The notes: generated from the letters alone by a model not told the origin. DNA of 64,000 nt from Ardenticatenia bacterium (GCA_003130875.1 QEXY01000123.1:18972-82971), one strand, 5' to 3'; numbered from the stretch's first letter, positions 1 through 10,622 are shown. Program-made: numbers and translations.

Positions 1-1
1 T

Positions 2-169
2 GAGCAGATGCGTATCAGACGCCGTCAGCGTGCTGAGGAAAAGGCCCACCAAGCTCCGGTCAAGATGCTGTTCCCCCTGGTCTTCTTAATCTTCCCGGCC
101 ATTTATGTCGTACTGCTGGGGCCGGCGACATTGGTTGTTAAGGAGTCCGGATTGCTGGGCGGCATGTAA
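2..169 (+). CDS. TadC-like type II secretion system F family protein, C-terminal fragment (5' truncated by window)
   Basis: Frame 2 reads EQMRIRRRQRAEEKAHQAPVKMLFPLVFLIFPAIYVVLLGPATLVVKESGLLGGM*, a typical TadB/TadC C-terminus; followed by a Flp-type pilin gene. Confidence 0.7.
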   Translation, partial: EQMRIRRRQRAEEKAHQAPVKMLFPLVFLIFPAIYVVLLGPATLVVKESGLLGGM

Positions 170-431
170 TCCCACAAACTGGCTCAGTGTAACAAAGAAT
201 ACTGATATGACCAGGTCGCTGTTGGAGAGGACTCAGACTACGAACTGGTACAGAGGGCAGACTGATCCCAGTCTACGGGCGTTCGCGCTACATGGCGTTA
301 CATAGCGTGGATCGCTCCAGGGGGATGTTCGATCAAAGTAGCCGATGATCTATCCTCCAACCGGAAGATTGGGGACAGCGCACTCAAGGGCCGGAATGCT
401 AAAGTTCTGCTCGCGATAAGGAGGGGAAGCT

Positions 432-983
432 GTGAACCGTGAATTCCATGTACACCAGATCACACGACGACAATTTTTAATAGGACAAGCAGTGCTACTG
501 CCATGGCTTGCCATCGGGTGGAGACAAAATGTTCCATCTGCCATGGCAAGGGAGATCTATTCCGCCGATCTACGCCACATGTATCCTCCTTCTGATGCAG
601 GACACTGGTATGCGCGTAGTGCACCGGTGGTCAACCTGGAAGAAACGCTCAAAAGGTTAGCGTTGTATAGCCCCCACTTGGCAGGATGGTTAGTCGAAAC
701 GCAAACTCTCATCAAGGCAGCTATTCAGACCCCGCAGATTGTGTGCCGTCAATTGCCTTATCGCAGCTCGGTGGGGCATTATCGCCAAGTATGTGCTGTG
801 CTGCATCCCACTGAGCCGTATCGGTATGTGACCGTGACTCTGAGCCTGGCCAACCTGCCGGGCGAGAAGGGAAGTGCTTATCACAAACTACTACGCGCTT
901 TTCCGGCACGGTTCGATTACTTTTGGAGGCAAGATGCTCAAGGGAAGTGGCAGCTCAAGCAGAGATGGATGTTGGTGGCATAA
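432..983 (+). CDS. Hypothetical protein with a probable twin-arginine signal (TRRQFLI)
   Basis: 183-aa ORF; N-terminus MNREFHVHQITRRQFLIGQAVLLPWLAIGWRQNVPSAMA resembles a Tat signal peptide. Confidence 0.6.
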   Translation: MNREFHVHQITRRQFLIGQAVLLPWLAIGWRQNVPSAMAREIYSADLRHMYPPSDAGHWYARSAPVVNLEETLKRLALYSPHLAGWLVETQTLIKAAIQTPQIVCRQLPYRSSVGHYRQVCAVLHPTEPYRYVTVTLSLANLPGEKGSAYHKLLRAFPARFDYFWRQDAQGKWQLKQRWMLVA

Positions 984-988
984 AAATA

Positions 989-1008
989 GGGCCAGCTCCC
1001 GCTGGCCC
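989..1008 (+). terminator. Hairpin GGGCCAGC-tccc-GCTGGCCC after the 183-aa ORF
   Basis: 8-bp perfect arms just after the stop codon; no T-tract. Confidence 0.4.
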
Positions 1009-1105
1009 GTTGAGCCCGGCCGGCCGCTACCTCGGCATCTCCGCTACGAGCATAGGAGCATTTCCTACGACGGGCTCACTTTAATTTAATCACAATTTTC
1101 CTGAT

Positions 1106-1489
1106 ATGTCAAGAGGGAAATGCACTATGAGACGACACATTCGCGCTCATTCAGGGGGCCAAGGCCTCGTTGAATATGCACTTATCCTCGCGTTCGTCGG
1201 GGTTGTGGTTCTCGGTACACTGGTGATCCTGGGGCCATCCATCGGGAACATTTTCAGCAATATACTCGCCGCTCTGCAAGGTTCAGGTGGCAATGCATCT
1301 GCCGCAGTCACCCCAACCCCTCAGAACTGTGATCCATGTTATCCGACATTATGTCTGCCGCCACCACCGCCTATGCCTACCCCTGATCTGGATTGTGCTG
1401 ATATTCCCTACCGCAACTTTGTGGTGGTGTGCAATCCGGATCCCTATCGTTTTGACGGGGGACACGACGGTTGGGGTTGCGAGCAGTAG
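1106..1489 (+). CDS. Flp/Fap-type pilin component family protein
   Basis: GQGLVEYALILAFVGVVVLGTLVILGPSIGNIFSNI: prepilin-like G/xxxxE and hydrophobic helix; Pro-rich tail. Confidence 0.8.
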   Translation: MSRGKCTMRRHIRAHSGGQGLVEYALILAFVGVVVLGTLVILGPSIGNIFSNILAALQGSGGNASAAVTPTPQNCDPCYPTLCLPPPPPMPTPDLDCADIPYRNFVVVCNPDPYRFDGGHDGWGCEQ

Positions 1490-1599
1490 CCACCTACTCT
1501 GTGTACGGATATACGCCCCCTTTAGAACTTGGGGAGAAAGATTGGTGCATAGACGCAAGTCGTCGCCTTCCTGATTAAGCTTGGTATGTACGATTGTAA

Positions 1600-2340
1600 A
1601 TGTGGAGCTGGCGCACACTTCTCCATCAAGCCGGTCACGGGCTGCTGAATTTGGTATTCCCCCCGCATTGCGTCATTTGTCGATCCGCCGGTGCATGGCT
1701 GTGCGACGCATGTCTGGAACGATTCCCCCGCCTGGACCAGAGAGTGTGCCGACGATGTGGTTCTCCCCTTGTGGTCAAGAACGCCTCCCTGTGTGATTCA
1801 TGCACCCAGGATCCACCCGAAATTGACGGGGTGCGTTCGGCCGTGCTATTCGAAGGCGGGGCACGTCAGGCAGTGCACCAGCTCAAATATGCCGGTTATA
1901 CCGTTCTGGCGACGCCATTAGCCCAGCTAATGGCACAGTGTTGGCAAGCCGCACCTTTGCCAGTAGATGTCTGGACGGCGGTGCCGTTGCATGTTGCTCG
2001 TCAGCGCGAAAGAGGGTATAATCAATCATACCTACTGGGGCGCGAATTCGCTCGCCTGGTAGGTTTACTGGAAATGAGCGGGACGCTGCGACGCGTGCGT
2101 GCGACAAAGGCACAAGTCGGACTAGGTGCCGTGGAGCGACGTGCCAATGTGGCTGGGGCTTTCGCCTATGAGCCCCCACGTGGCAAGCAAGGAGTGCAAG
2201 GGCAACGTGTGCTCCTGATTGATGATGTATGCACCACCGTAGCCACCCTCGAAGCATGTGCGATTGCCTTGAAGAGAGCCGGCGCCATCAGCGTTTGGGG
2301 ATTCACCCTGGCACGCGCGGCGCCGGCATCTGATCTTTGA
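1600..2340 (+). CDS. comF: ComF family phosphoribosyltransferase-like protein
   Basis: N-terminal CxxC pairs, RERGYNQSYLLGREFA and VLLIDDVCTTVATL (PRPP motif). Confidence 0.85.
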   Translation: MWSWRTLLHQAGHGLLNLVFPPHCVICRSAGAWLCDACLERFPRLDQRVCRRCGSPLVVKNASLCDSCTQDPPEIDGVRSAVLFEGGARQAVHQLKYAGYTVLATPLAQLMAQCWQAAPLPVDVWTAVPLHVARQRERGYNQSYLLGREFARLVGLLEMSGTLRRVRATKAQVGLGAVERRANVAGAFAYEPPRGKQGVQGQRVLLIDDVCTTVATLEACAIALKRAGAISVWGFTLARAAPASDL

Positions 2341-2408
2341 CTGCCCCTATGAGATACAGGTGCAGTCAGTGAAACGAGCGATGACGAAATAAAAGGAGGG
2401 TTAGGGGT

Positions 2409-2984
2409 ATGGCGGTACCAGTTGTGCTTAAGAGCAGAAATATGGAGATTCCTGATGCCCTGCGCGCTTACATCGAGAAGCGTGCCAGCAAGTTGGATCG
2501 CTATCTGCCCGACATTACCGAAGTGCGCATCGATCTGTCGGTGCAGAAGACGCGCAGCAGTCAGGACCGTCAGGTCGCGCAGATGACGGTACGCAGCAAC
2601 GGAATTATCTTGCGCGCTGAGGAACGTGCCGATGAGATGTCCGTGGCGGTTGATGCGGTTCTCGAGAAGATGTATCGTCAGATTGCGCGCTACAAGGGCA
2701 AGCGTCTGAACCGCTGGCAGGGGCAAGGTCCAGGACGCGCCGATTCTGAGATGCCTCCACTGGCTGAGGAAGTGTTGGAAGAACTGGCCGAGGAGCAGGA
2801 ACGACGCATTGTGCGTGTCAAACGTTTCTTCGTATCACCCATGACCGAAGAGGAAGCCATCGAGCAGATGGAATTGCTAGGCCACGATTTCTTCATATTT
2901 TACAATCCCAACCATGGGATGCTCAAGGTCCTCTACCGCCGACGGGATGGCAACTACGGTCTGCTGGAACCCCAGCTGGGTTAG
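2409..2984 (+). CDS. hpf: Ribosome hibernation-promoting factor, HPF/YfiA family (long form)
   Basis: MAVPVVLKSRNMEIPDALRAYIEKRASKLDRYLPDI...; C-terminal RVKRFFVSPMTEEEAIEQMELLGHDFFIFYN domain. Confidence 0.93.
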   Translation: MAVPVVLKSRNMEIPDALRAYIEKRASKLDRYLPDITEVRIDLSVQKTRSSQDRQVAQMTVRSNGIILRAEERADEMSVAVDAVLEKMYRQIARYKGKRLNRWQGQGPGRADSEMPPLAEEVLEELAEEQERRIVRVKRFFVSPMTEEEAIEQMELLGHDFFIFYNPNHGMLKVLYRRRDGNYGLLEPQLG

Positions 2985-3016
2985 ACCATAGCGCTTCATC
3001 GTTAGGGTGAGCATAT

Positions 3017-3049
3017 AAGGGCGCGTCGCGACGCGCCCTTATGTTTTTT
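3017..3049 (+). terminator. Intrinsic terminator after hpf
   Basis: Perfect 12-bp arms AAGGGCGCGTCG/CGACGCGCCCTT followed by ATGTTTTTT; overlaps the stop of the convergent gene. Confidence 0.85.
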
Positions 3050-3641
3050 GCCTGACCTTGTCATAATCGTCTGGCGTATCAATGTCGATCAGGATACCAG
3101 CATCAGACACTGGCACCCGCTCTGCCTCGGCAGCGTGTGCCTGCAGCACAACACGGCCACCCACATCACCGTGCAAAGCCCTCAGTTCTGGGAAGAGACG
3201 ACGGTCGAAGAGCACCGGGTTGCCGCGCTGACCGTGCCATTCAGGCCACACCAATGGCGCTCGTGTGGCACGGTAGCGTGCGATCAGCTGCTCGAGCGTG
3301 TCGCTCTGCACAGCAGGTTGATCGGCCAGCAGAAACAAGGCAGCATCGACGTGGGGTGGCAACGTCACCAGTGCCGCCTGCACTGAGGTGCTCTGTCCCT
3401 CCGCCCACGCCGGGTTGATCACCACTTGGACGGGTCGCTCGCCCAGCGCGACACGACACGCTTCCGCCTGTGCTCCCAGCACCACCACGACGGGTCTGGC
3501 AGAGGAAGCCAACGCTGTGTCCACCACCCGGGTCAACAACGTGCCGCCTTCCCAGGGCAACAATTGCTTCAACTTGCCGAAGCGCGTGGCACCACCAGCA
3601 GCAAGTACCACAGCAGCCACGAGCACTGACGCGTCATTCAT
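3039..3641 (-). CDS. MobA-like NTP transferase / molybdenum cofactor cytidylyltransferase-like protein
   Basis: VVLAAGGATRFGKLKQLLPW...VVINPAWAEGQSTSVQAAL...LLADQPAV. Confidence 0.85.
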   Translation of the reverse strand: MNDASVLVAAVVLAAGGATRFGKLKQLLPWEGGTLLTRVVDTALASSARPVVVVLGAQAEACRVALGERPVQVVINPAWAEGQSTSVQAALVTLPPHVDAALFLLADQPAVQSDTLEQLIARYRATRAPLVWPEWHGQRGNPVLFDRRLFPELRALHGDVGGRVVLQAHAAEAERVPVSDAGILIDIDTPDDYDKVRQKT

Positions 3642-6246
3642 GCTGAATTGCCTCTACAATGCGCACGTGCGCCGCCTTCTGAGCAGGATAGAGCGCCGCC
3701 AGCTGCGAGACGATCAGGGCAATGGCCCAACCGACCCCTAAAGCTTGGGGCAGCAGGTGATAGCGGACAGTGTAGCCGCCAATCTCCTGTACACCCAGTA
3801 GGAAGACACGTGCCAAAAAGAGCCCAAAAAACATGCCGAACACTCCACCGATAATGCCCATAGCACCACTCTCTGCCAAGATCATGCGCGCTACCTGACC
3901 GCGTGTCATACCCAGGCTGCGTAATCCGCCGATTTCGCGCTGACGTTCGAAGACGTTCATCAACAAGGTGTTGACCACGCCTAATGCGGCAATGACCACC
4001 CCGGTCAGGCCCAGCACGTCAAACAAAGCGAATGCTTGGGCGGCCAAGCGAGTGACTTTGGCACGGAAGTCGGCCGCTGTTTCGACGGCGATGTGTCGGC
4101 TCTTGCCATAGTGATCTTCCAGACGCTTTGCCTCCACACGTGGATCGTATCCCGGCTTAAGGCGGACGATAAACTGATCCACAGTGCGCTCTCCGAAGTA
4201 ACGTGCTAGGTCGGCACGACTGCCCGTCACTACATAACCCTGGCTGGAGAAATCGACTACCACACCCACTACTTGGAATTGTACCACTCCACGACGTGTC
4301 TCAAGAGCTAAGGTATCCCCCGTTTGAAGCGCGTATCGGTCAGCCACGGTCACCGAGATAAGCAGCCGTCCCCCTTGAGCGAGCTCCTTTAATGCCTGTG
4401 CGGTATCCTGGCTTGAATCCTCGAAGACAAAGGAAGCGATGCGGCCATATGTCTGTGGATCAATACCAACAAACAGGATGGTGTTCGAGAAACTATCGGA
4501 GTTTCCCTGACGTGCTCGTTGCACTTGCTGGTATGTGATCGGACTGACCTCCGCCACAGCCGGATCGGACAGCAGGCGCGTGCCAAACTCTTCGCGCATC
4601 GGCAACGGAGAACGCACATAGAGGTCACCGCCAATGGCGGTTTGCACCCAATGGTTGATGTCCAGCTCAAAGCTGTGGGTCATCGTTTGAATGCCGATGA
4701 TCATCGCAATACCGACCATCAGGGTGCCCACGGTGAGTGCAGTGCGCGCCCAAGCGCGTCGCATATTGGCGGCACCCAGCTGACCTGCACCGCCATAAAG
4801 GATACGCATAGCCGGACGTAATGTGCGTTCAGCAGGCCCTATGGTGATCGGCACCACCAGCGTCGCGCCCAGCAACAGAACAAATACACTGACCATGCCG
4901 ATGGGCACCTGCACCTCAGGACGGAAAGGGATACGATAAAGTGCCAGATAGGCAAGCAGAATGAGCAAGCAGCCCCATAGCCAGCCAGTGCGGCCCAACG
5001 GTGCACCGAGTGGTCGCGCATAGCTGCGCAATGCTTCCAGCGGCGATATGCTGCGTGCACGCCAGGCAGGCAACAATGCCGAAATCAACGTCACTCCCAA
5101 ACCGGTCAACAGCGACCAGACAACCCCATCTAAAGGGATACGCAATGCTCTGATTTCGGTGTTGGTGACCGTTGCCACGGAGCGGCTCAGGCCCTGTGCT
5201 AAGAGGATGCCAAATCCGGTGCCTGCGAGCGATCCCAGGATGCCTAACACCGCTGCTTCGATCAGCACCAGCATCACGATCTGCCTCTGCGTCGCACCCA
5301 CTAGACGTAGCATGCCAATGGCGCGCGTGCGCTCGACGATGGTCATCGTGAATGTGTTGTAGATGAGAAAGGCACCTACGAACAAAGCGACCGCGCTGAA
5401 GAAGCTCAGACCAGTCTGATACGAGGCTAACATACGGGCGACGATCTGCCCCCGTGCCGCTGGATATAGCACTTGATAGCCATGGCCTAGCGCACTCGCC
5501 AGATCCTCCTTTAGCGCCTCCAGCTTCCGCGGAGATGCCGCGATATCCGGATTGGCCAGCACGTCGATCTGGGTCAGTTCGCCGTGCATATCCAGCAAGG
5601 ACTGAGCCGTCTTGAGGGGCATAATCGCTACCGCGCCATTGTTCTGCAGCCCTGGACCGGACTTAGCAATCAACCCAACCACGCGCAGCTTTTCCTGACC
5701 TGTTGCCGATAGCACTGCAATGTCCTTGCCGAGTGACAATTTCTTATCTTCGGCGTACTCATCGACCAGCAAGACAGAATAAGAGTCGATCTCGGCAGGC
5801 AAGAATCTACCCGCCACCAATTCATAGTCGCGCACCTGGCGATCGTGAGCAGGATCGATGCCAAAGATGAGCAGGTCATTGGCCGTGTGTGTGCCCCCCA
5901 CGCTGACCTCCAGTCCCCATTTATCCGCTTCAGAGGCCAACAGAGTGCGACCACTCACCACAGGCAGGGCAAGCTGTACCCCAGGCAGACGCCGTATTCG
6001 TGAGAGTATCTCGTCGGTGAACGGTTCACCGATCACTCCGCTGTTGGTGATCATCAAATCGGCGCGTCCAGCAGCTTCGTCGAAGATGTGATGGATCGAA
6101 GCCAGTGTACCATCATTGATGATGGACACAGCCAGCACAACTGCGACGCCTAACATAATCCCCAGCGCAGTGAGCGAAGTGCGAACAGGACGGCTGCTCA
6201 GATTGCGCAATGCGAGGGCATGGAAGGAGGAGAGCGTACTGGCCAT
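3634..6246 (-). CDS. ABC transporter permease, FtsX/MacB-like (two FtsX domains)
   Basis: N-terminal RNLSSRPVRTSLTALGIMLGVAVV; two ERxRxIGxLRxxG permease motifs. Confidence 0.9.
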   Translation of the reverse strand: MASTLSSFHALALRNLSSRPVRTSLTALGIMLGVAVVLAVSIINDGTLASIHHIFDEAAGRADLMITNSGVIGEPFTDEILSRIRRLPGVQLALPVVSGRTLLASEADKWGLEVSVGGTHTANDLLIFGIDPAHDRQVRDYELVAGRFLPAEIDSYSVLLVDEYAEDKKLSLGKDIAVLSATGQEKLRVVGLIAKSGPGLQNNGAVAIMPLKTAQSLLDMHGELTQIDVLANPDIAASPRKLEALKEDLASALGHGYQVLYPAARGQIVARMLASYQTGLSFFSAVALFVGAFLIYNTFTMTIVERTRAIGMLRLVGATQRQIVMLVLIEAAVLGILGSLAGTGFGILLAQGLSRSVATVTNTEIRALRIPLDGVVWSLLTGLGVTLISALLPAWRARSISPLEALRSYARPLGAPLGRTGWLWGCLLILLAYLALYRIPFRPEVQVPIGMVSVFVLLLGATLVVPITIGPAERTLRPAMRILYGGAGQLGAANMRRAWARTALTVGTLMVGIAMIIGIQTMTHSFELDINHWVQTAIGGDLYVRSPLPMREEFGTRLLSDPAVAEVSPITYQQVQRARQGNSDSFSNTILFVGIDPQTYGRIASFVFEDSSQDTAQALKELAQGGRLLISVTVADRYALQTGDTLALETRRGVVQFQVVGVVVDFSSQGYVVTGSRADLARYFGERTVDQFIVRLKPGYDPRVEAKRLEDHYGKSRHIAVETAADFRAKVTRLAAQAFALFDVLGLTGVVIAALGVVNTLLMNVFERQREIGGLRSLGMTRGQVARMILAESGAMGIIGGVFGMFFGLFLARVFLLGVQEIGGYTVRYHLLPQALGVGWAIALIVSQLAALYPAQKAAHVRIVEAIQHE

Positions 6247-6262
6247 AGGCTATACTGGGTGC

Positions 6263-7042
6263 TCAGGGATGTTGCGGCTCAGGTGCAAGCACCGCACGTT
6301 CTTCTGACTCACGTAGATAGCGCTGGATAGCGCGAATGTCTGCACTGCGGTCACCCGTGGTGCGCAGCTGTCCCACCACTCGACCGTCCATCAGGAACAC
6401 CACCCGGTCGGCGAAGCTGGCTGCACGCGCATCGTGTGTCACCATCACAATGGTCTGGTGTAGCTCATCGCACGATCGACGTAACAAGCGCAAAATCTCC
6501 TCACCCGTTTTGCTGTCCAGGTTACCAGTTGGCTCGTCGGCCAACACGATGGCCGGATTGGTGACAAGTGCGCGCGCGATGGCAACACGCTGTTGTTCAC
6601 CTCCAGACAGCTGGTCAGGCTTATGATGACGTCTGTCCGCCAGGCCAACCAATTGTAACAAGTGGTCAATGTGTTCTCGATGCGCATTGAGATTTTGACC
6701 ATCGATCAGCAGGGGCAGGGCAACATTCTCCTCGGCGGTGAGCATCGGCAGTAGGTTGAAGAACTGAAAGATAAAACCAATGTTGCGTCGTCGTACCAAC
6801 GTCACTTGGTTGTCATTCAGTTGGGTCAGCCGATGGCCTGCTAGGGTGATTTCACCATCACTAACGCTGTCCAAGCCGCCCAGCAGGTGCAACAGTGTGC
6901 TCTTACCGCTGCCCGATGGACCCATGATGGCGACGAATTCTCCCTTGGCCACGGTGAAATCCACCCCGCTGAGGGCGTGCACCGTGACCTCGCCCATGCG
7001 GTACTGCTTGGTCACCCGACGTGCTTCCAGGATGGTCATCAT
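6263..7042 (-). CDS. ABC transporter ATP-binding protein (LolD/MacB-like)
   Basis: Walker A GPSGSGKST, signature LSGGEQQRVAIARAL, Walker B IVLADEPTGNLD. Confidence 0.93.
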   Translation of the reverse strand: MMTILEARRVTKQYRMGEVTVHALSGVDFTVAKGEFVAIMGPSGSGKSTLLHLLGGLDSVSDGEITLAGHRLTQLNDNQVTLVRRRNIGFIFQFFNLLPMLTAEENVALPLLIDGQNLNAHREHIDHLLQLVGLADRRHHKPDQLSGGEQQRVAIARALVTNPAIVLADEPTGNLDSKTGEEILRLLRRSCDELHQTIVMVTHDARAASFADRVVFLMDGRVVGQLRTTGDRSADIRAIQRYLRESEERAVLAPEPQHP

Positions 7043-8883
7043 ATGCTTGTTGCGCTTGCGTGCACTTTGACAGGCGCCAGGTCACGGAACTGGCGCGCAT
7101 ACAACTGGGCGTAGAGACCACCGCGCGCCAACAGTTCGTCGTGACGCCCATGTTCCACGATGCGTCCGGCATCGAGCACATAAATGCGGTCCGCGTTGCG
7201 CACTGTGCTCAGTCGATGAGCGACCACAAAGCTGGTGCGTCCGCGGAAGAGGATTTCCAGCGCTTGTTGGATGGCACGCTCGGTACGAGTGTCGATGCTG
7301 GCAGTCGCCTCATCGAGGATGAGAATGCGTGGATCAGCCAGTACAGCGCGTGTTAGTGCGATCAGCTGGCGCTGTCCCTGGCTGAGTGTCCCACCTCGCT
7401 CGCCGATCTCAGTCTGATAGCCTGCCGGCAGGCGCATGATAAACTCATGGGCACCGATCAATTGGGCTGCAGCAATCACCTCCTCGTCACTGGCATCCAG
7501 CCGGCCGTAGCGGATGTTGTCAGCTACTGTTCCAGAGAAGAGAAAGCTATCCTGCGGCACGATGCCCAGCTGGCGCCGCAAGCTGGCAACGGTCACCTTG
7601 CGAATGTCCAGTCCGTCGATCAAAATACGCCCGGCGGTGACGTCGTAGAAACGTGCCACCAGGTTGACCAGCGTGGTCTTGCCCGCACCAGTTGCTCCGA
7701 CGATGGCGACCGTCTCGCCTGGACGTGCGATCAGGTTAATGTCGCGCAAGACCGGTTCGCGCTCGCGACCATCCTGGGGTGCGGTATCGTAAGCGAAGTC
7801 CACATGCTCGAACACCACCTCACCTCGGATGGGTGGCATGGGGACGGCGTCAGGCGCGTCGACCAGCTCGGGTGGCTCGTCGAGCAGGTCAAAAACGCGT
7901 TCACTGGCGGCCAGTGCCGCCTGCAGCAATGCATACACTGTGCTAATCTGCTGTACCGGGTGGAAGAAGAGCTGCACGTAGCGCAGGAACGAGATCACAA
8001 TGCCAACGCTGGTGGCACCCGAGATGACTAACGTGCCGCCCATACCGGTGACAATGGCGACAGCGATAGAACTCAGCACATCCATCGCCGGCGCGAAAGC
8101 CGCGGTGATTCCCACAGCACTGACATTAGCATCGCGGTTGGCGGCATTGATTTCGGCGAAGCGTTGGCGATTGATCTCCTCACGGCCATAGGCTTGTGCC
8201 ACACGCACTGCGGCGATATTCTCCTCCAATTCGGCGCTCACATCGCCAATGGTGGTGCGTGCCTTACGAAAGGCGGAGCGAGCGCGTCGCGCCAACCCAT
8301 TGATGATGAGCAACATCGCTGGGATGACCGTGAAGCTCGCCAGTGCCAGTTGCCAGTTGAGCATCAGCATGGCAATCACGATGGCCAGCATCTGCAACAA
8401 CCCGCCCACCATTTGCGCCAGACCGTTGGTGAGCAGCTGGTTCAGCACATCGACGTCGTTGGTGAGGCGGCTCATCAAGTCGCCGGCGTCGTGCCGATCG
8501 AAGTAGCGCAGTCCCAACGTCTGGATCTTGGCGCAAATCTGCTCCCGCATGTGCGCTAGGACGTGTTGTCCTGTCCAGCCCATGACGTACATCTGTCCGC
8601 TCATGCTCCCCATGCCGACCAGGTAAGTGACCAGCAACAGCAACACAATGCGCACCAAGCCAGCGCGGTCACCGGCAGCGATGAACTCGTCGATGGCGCG
8701 CCCGATCAGGTAGGGCGCCAACGAAAAAGTGACCGCGTTGGTTATCACCAGCACACAGGCCAGTACCAACTGTGGCCAATAAGGCGTGAGAAAACGCATC
8801 AGGCGCAGTGCCACCGCGCGCTGGTCAGCCGCGCGTTCTTCTTCGATTTCTACTAATCGTCGAAAGCCACCTCTGGGTCCCAT
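7039..8883 (-). CDS. ABC transporter, fused permease/ATP-binding (exporter)
   Basis: GATGAGKTT, LSQGQRQLIALTRAVL, ILILDEATASID; N-terminal TM domain. Confidence 0.93.
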   Translation of the reverse strand: MGPRGGFRRLVEIEEERAADQRAVALRLMRFLTPYWPQLVLACVLVITNAVTFSLAPYLIGRAIDEFIAAGDRAGLVRIVLLLLVTYLVGMGSMSGQMYVMGWTGQHVLAHMREQICAKIQTLGLRYFDRHDAGDLMSRLTNDVDVLNQLLTNGLAQMVGGLLQMLAIVIAMLMLNWQLALASFTVIPAMLLIINGLARRARSAFRKARTTIGDVSAELEENIAAVRVAQAYGREEINRQRFAEINAANRDANVSAVGITAAFAPAMDVLSSIAVAIVTGMGGTLVISGATSVGIVISFLRYVQLFFHPVQQISTVYALLQAALAASERVFDLLDEPPELVDAPDAVPMPPIRGEVVFEHVDFAYDTAPQDGREREPVLRDINLIARPGETVAIVGATGAGKTTLVNLVARFYDVTAGRILIDGLDIRKVTVASLRRQLGIVPQDSFLFSGTVADNIRYGRLDASDEEVIAAAQLIGAHEFIMRLPAGYQTEIGERGGTLSQGQRQLIALTRAVLADPRILILDEATASIDTRTERAIQQALEILFRGRTSFVVAHRLSTVRNADRIYVLDAGRIVEHGRHDELLARGGLYAQLYARQFRDLAPVKVHASATSI

Positions 8884-8900
8884 AGTCCTCTACCTTGACC

Positions 8901-10622
8901 TCATAGCAGCTGCGAATGCACGATGGCAGCGTAGATCTCGCTTTCCTCAAGCAGTTGCTCATGCGTGCCACGGGCAACCAGCCGCCCCGCGTCGAACACC
9001 AGGATCAGATCGACGGAGCGCACCGTGCTGACGCGCTGCGCGATGACGAAGCTGGTGCGACCACGCATCAGCTGTTCCAGAGCTTGCTGGATCTGGTATT
9101 CGGTCTCGGCATCCACGCTTGAAGTGCTGTCGTCCAGAATCAGAATGCGCGGATTGAGCAAGAGGGCGCGTGCAATGGCGATGCGCTGACGTTGTCCGCC
9201 GCTCAGCCCCATGCCGCGCTCGCCCACAACAGTTTGATAGCCATCCGGCAAAGCTGTGATAAAATCGTGCGCTTGCGCAGCGCGTGCTGCAGCAATCACC
9301 TCCTCATCACTGGAATCTGGCCGACCGTAGGCAATGTTGTCACGGATAGTGCCCGAAAAGAGTACCGTCTCCTGCAAAACGATGCCGATCTGCGAGCGCA
9401 GGCTGCTAAGTGTCACATCGCGCACATCGTAGCCGTCAATGGTCACTCGACCGGCGGTGACGTCGTAGAAACGTGGGATCAGGTTGATGACAGTGCTCTT
9501 GCCTGAGCCGGTGGCACCCAAGATGGCGACTGTCTGTCCGGGTTCAACCACAAAGCTGACATGGCTGAGCGAGTCGTGCTCACTGCCGGCGTAGCGGAAG
9601 CTGACATCTTCAAAGGCGACGCGTCCGCGGATAGGTGGCAGGACAATCGCGCCAGGCCGCTCGGTCACCTCGGGTTGAGCGTCCAGAATTTCGAACACAC
9701 GACGCGCACTGGCAGCGGCGCGTGCCGTCATAGCACCCAACATGCCGACCATCAACAGCGGGAACATCAGGTAGTTGAGATAGGTGATGAAAGCGGCCAA
9801 TTCACCCAAGCTGAGCTGTTTGCTGATCACCATCTCACCACCCATCCACACGATCCCACCAGTGCCCAGGTTGAAGATGAAGAAGAGCAGTGGGAAGCTG
9901 CTGCTGAACAAACGCAATGCACGCACGTTCAGGTTGAGGTATTCCAGATTGGCTGCCCGAAAGCGGTTCAGTTCGAACTCCTCCCGCGTAAATGCCTTGA
10001 CCACGCGGATGCCGGCTAGATTCTCCTGCAGGATGGTATTGAGGCGACCCAGCTTTGCCTGTGCCTGCTCGAACAGCGGACGGATGAAACTGATGAGTCG
10101 TAGCAGCACGGCCAATACGACAGGCACTGTGGCCAGCGTCAACAGCGCCAACTGCCAGTTCATCCACAGCAGCAGTGCAGCACTGCCGAATAGCATGAGG
10201 AGCGCATTGATGAACTGAAACAACCCCATTCCGGTGAACTGACGCACCATCTCGACGTCGCTGGTCAGACGCGTCAACAGCTGGCCAGTCTGGGCGCGAT
10301 CGTGGTAGCTGAAGCTGAGTCGCTGGATCTGGTCGTATAACATATTGCGCACATCAAAAGCGACGTTTTGCGAAGCTTTCTCTGACCAGAAGCCCTGCGC
10401 AAAGTTGAACACACCGCGCATGGCGGCCAAGCCGACCAGCACCAACGCCCCCCACAGTACAGTGGAGAGATGGCCGCCCTGGATGCCATCATCAATGATA
10501 CGGCGAATGATCTGCGGCAGTGCCAGGTTGGCTGCTGTGACCATCAGGAGACTGAACGCGGCGCCCGTTGCCGTCGTCCAATAGGGGCGTAAGAAGGAAA
10601 GTGCACGCCATAGAATGTTCAT
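8901..10622 (-). CDS. ABC transporter, fused permease/ATP-binding (exporter); likely partner of the previous gene
   Basis: GATGSGKST, LSGGQRQRIAIARALL, ILILDDSTSSVD; probable start at MNILWRALSFLRPYW (ORF extends to 10733). Confidence 0.9.
   Translation of the reverse strand: MNILWRALSFLRPYWTTATGAAFSLLMVTAANLALPQIIRRIIDDGIQGGHLSTVLWGALVLVGLAAMRGVFNFAQGFWSEKASQNVAFDVRNMLYDQIQRLSFSYHDRAQTGQLLTRLTSDVEMVRQFTGMGLFQFINALLMLFGSAALLLWMNWQLALLTLATVPVVLAVLLRLISFIRPLFEQAQAKLGRLNTILQENLAGIRVVKAFTREEFELNRFRAANLEYLNLNVRALRLFSSSFPLLFFIFNLGTGGIVWMGGEMVISKQLSLGELAAFITYLNYLMFPLLMVGMLGAMTARAAASARRVFEILDAQPEVTERPGAIVLPPIRGRVAFEDVSFRYAGSEHDSLSHVSFVVEPGQTVAILGATGSGKSTVINLIPRFYDVTAGRVTIDGYDVRDVTLSSLRSQIGIVLQETVLFSGTIRDNIAYGRPDSSDEEVIAAARAAQAHDFITALPDGYQTVVGERGMGLSGGQRQRIAIARALLLNPRILILDDSTSSVDAETEYQIQQALEQLMRGRTSFVIAQRVSTVRSVDLILVFDAGRLVARGTHEQLLEESEIYAAIVHSQLL

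Noticed and set aside
7039-10622. The paired ABC exporters as a new system
   Set aside because: Tandem heterodimeric ABC exporter genes are common; sequence motifs are canonical
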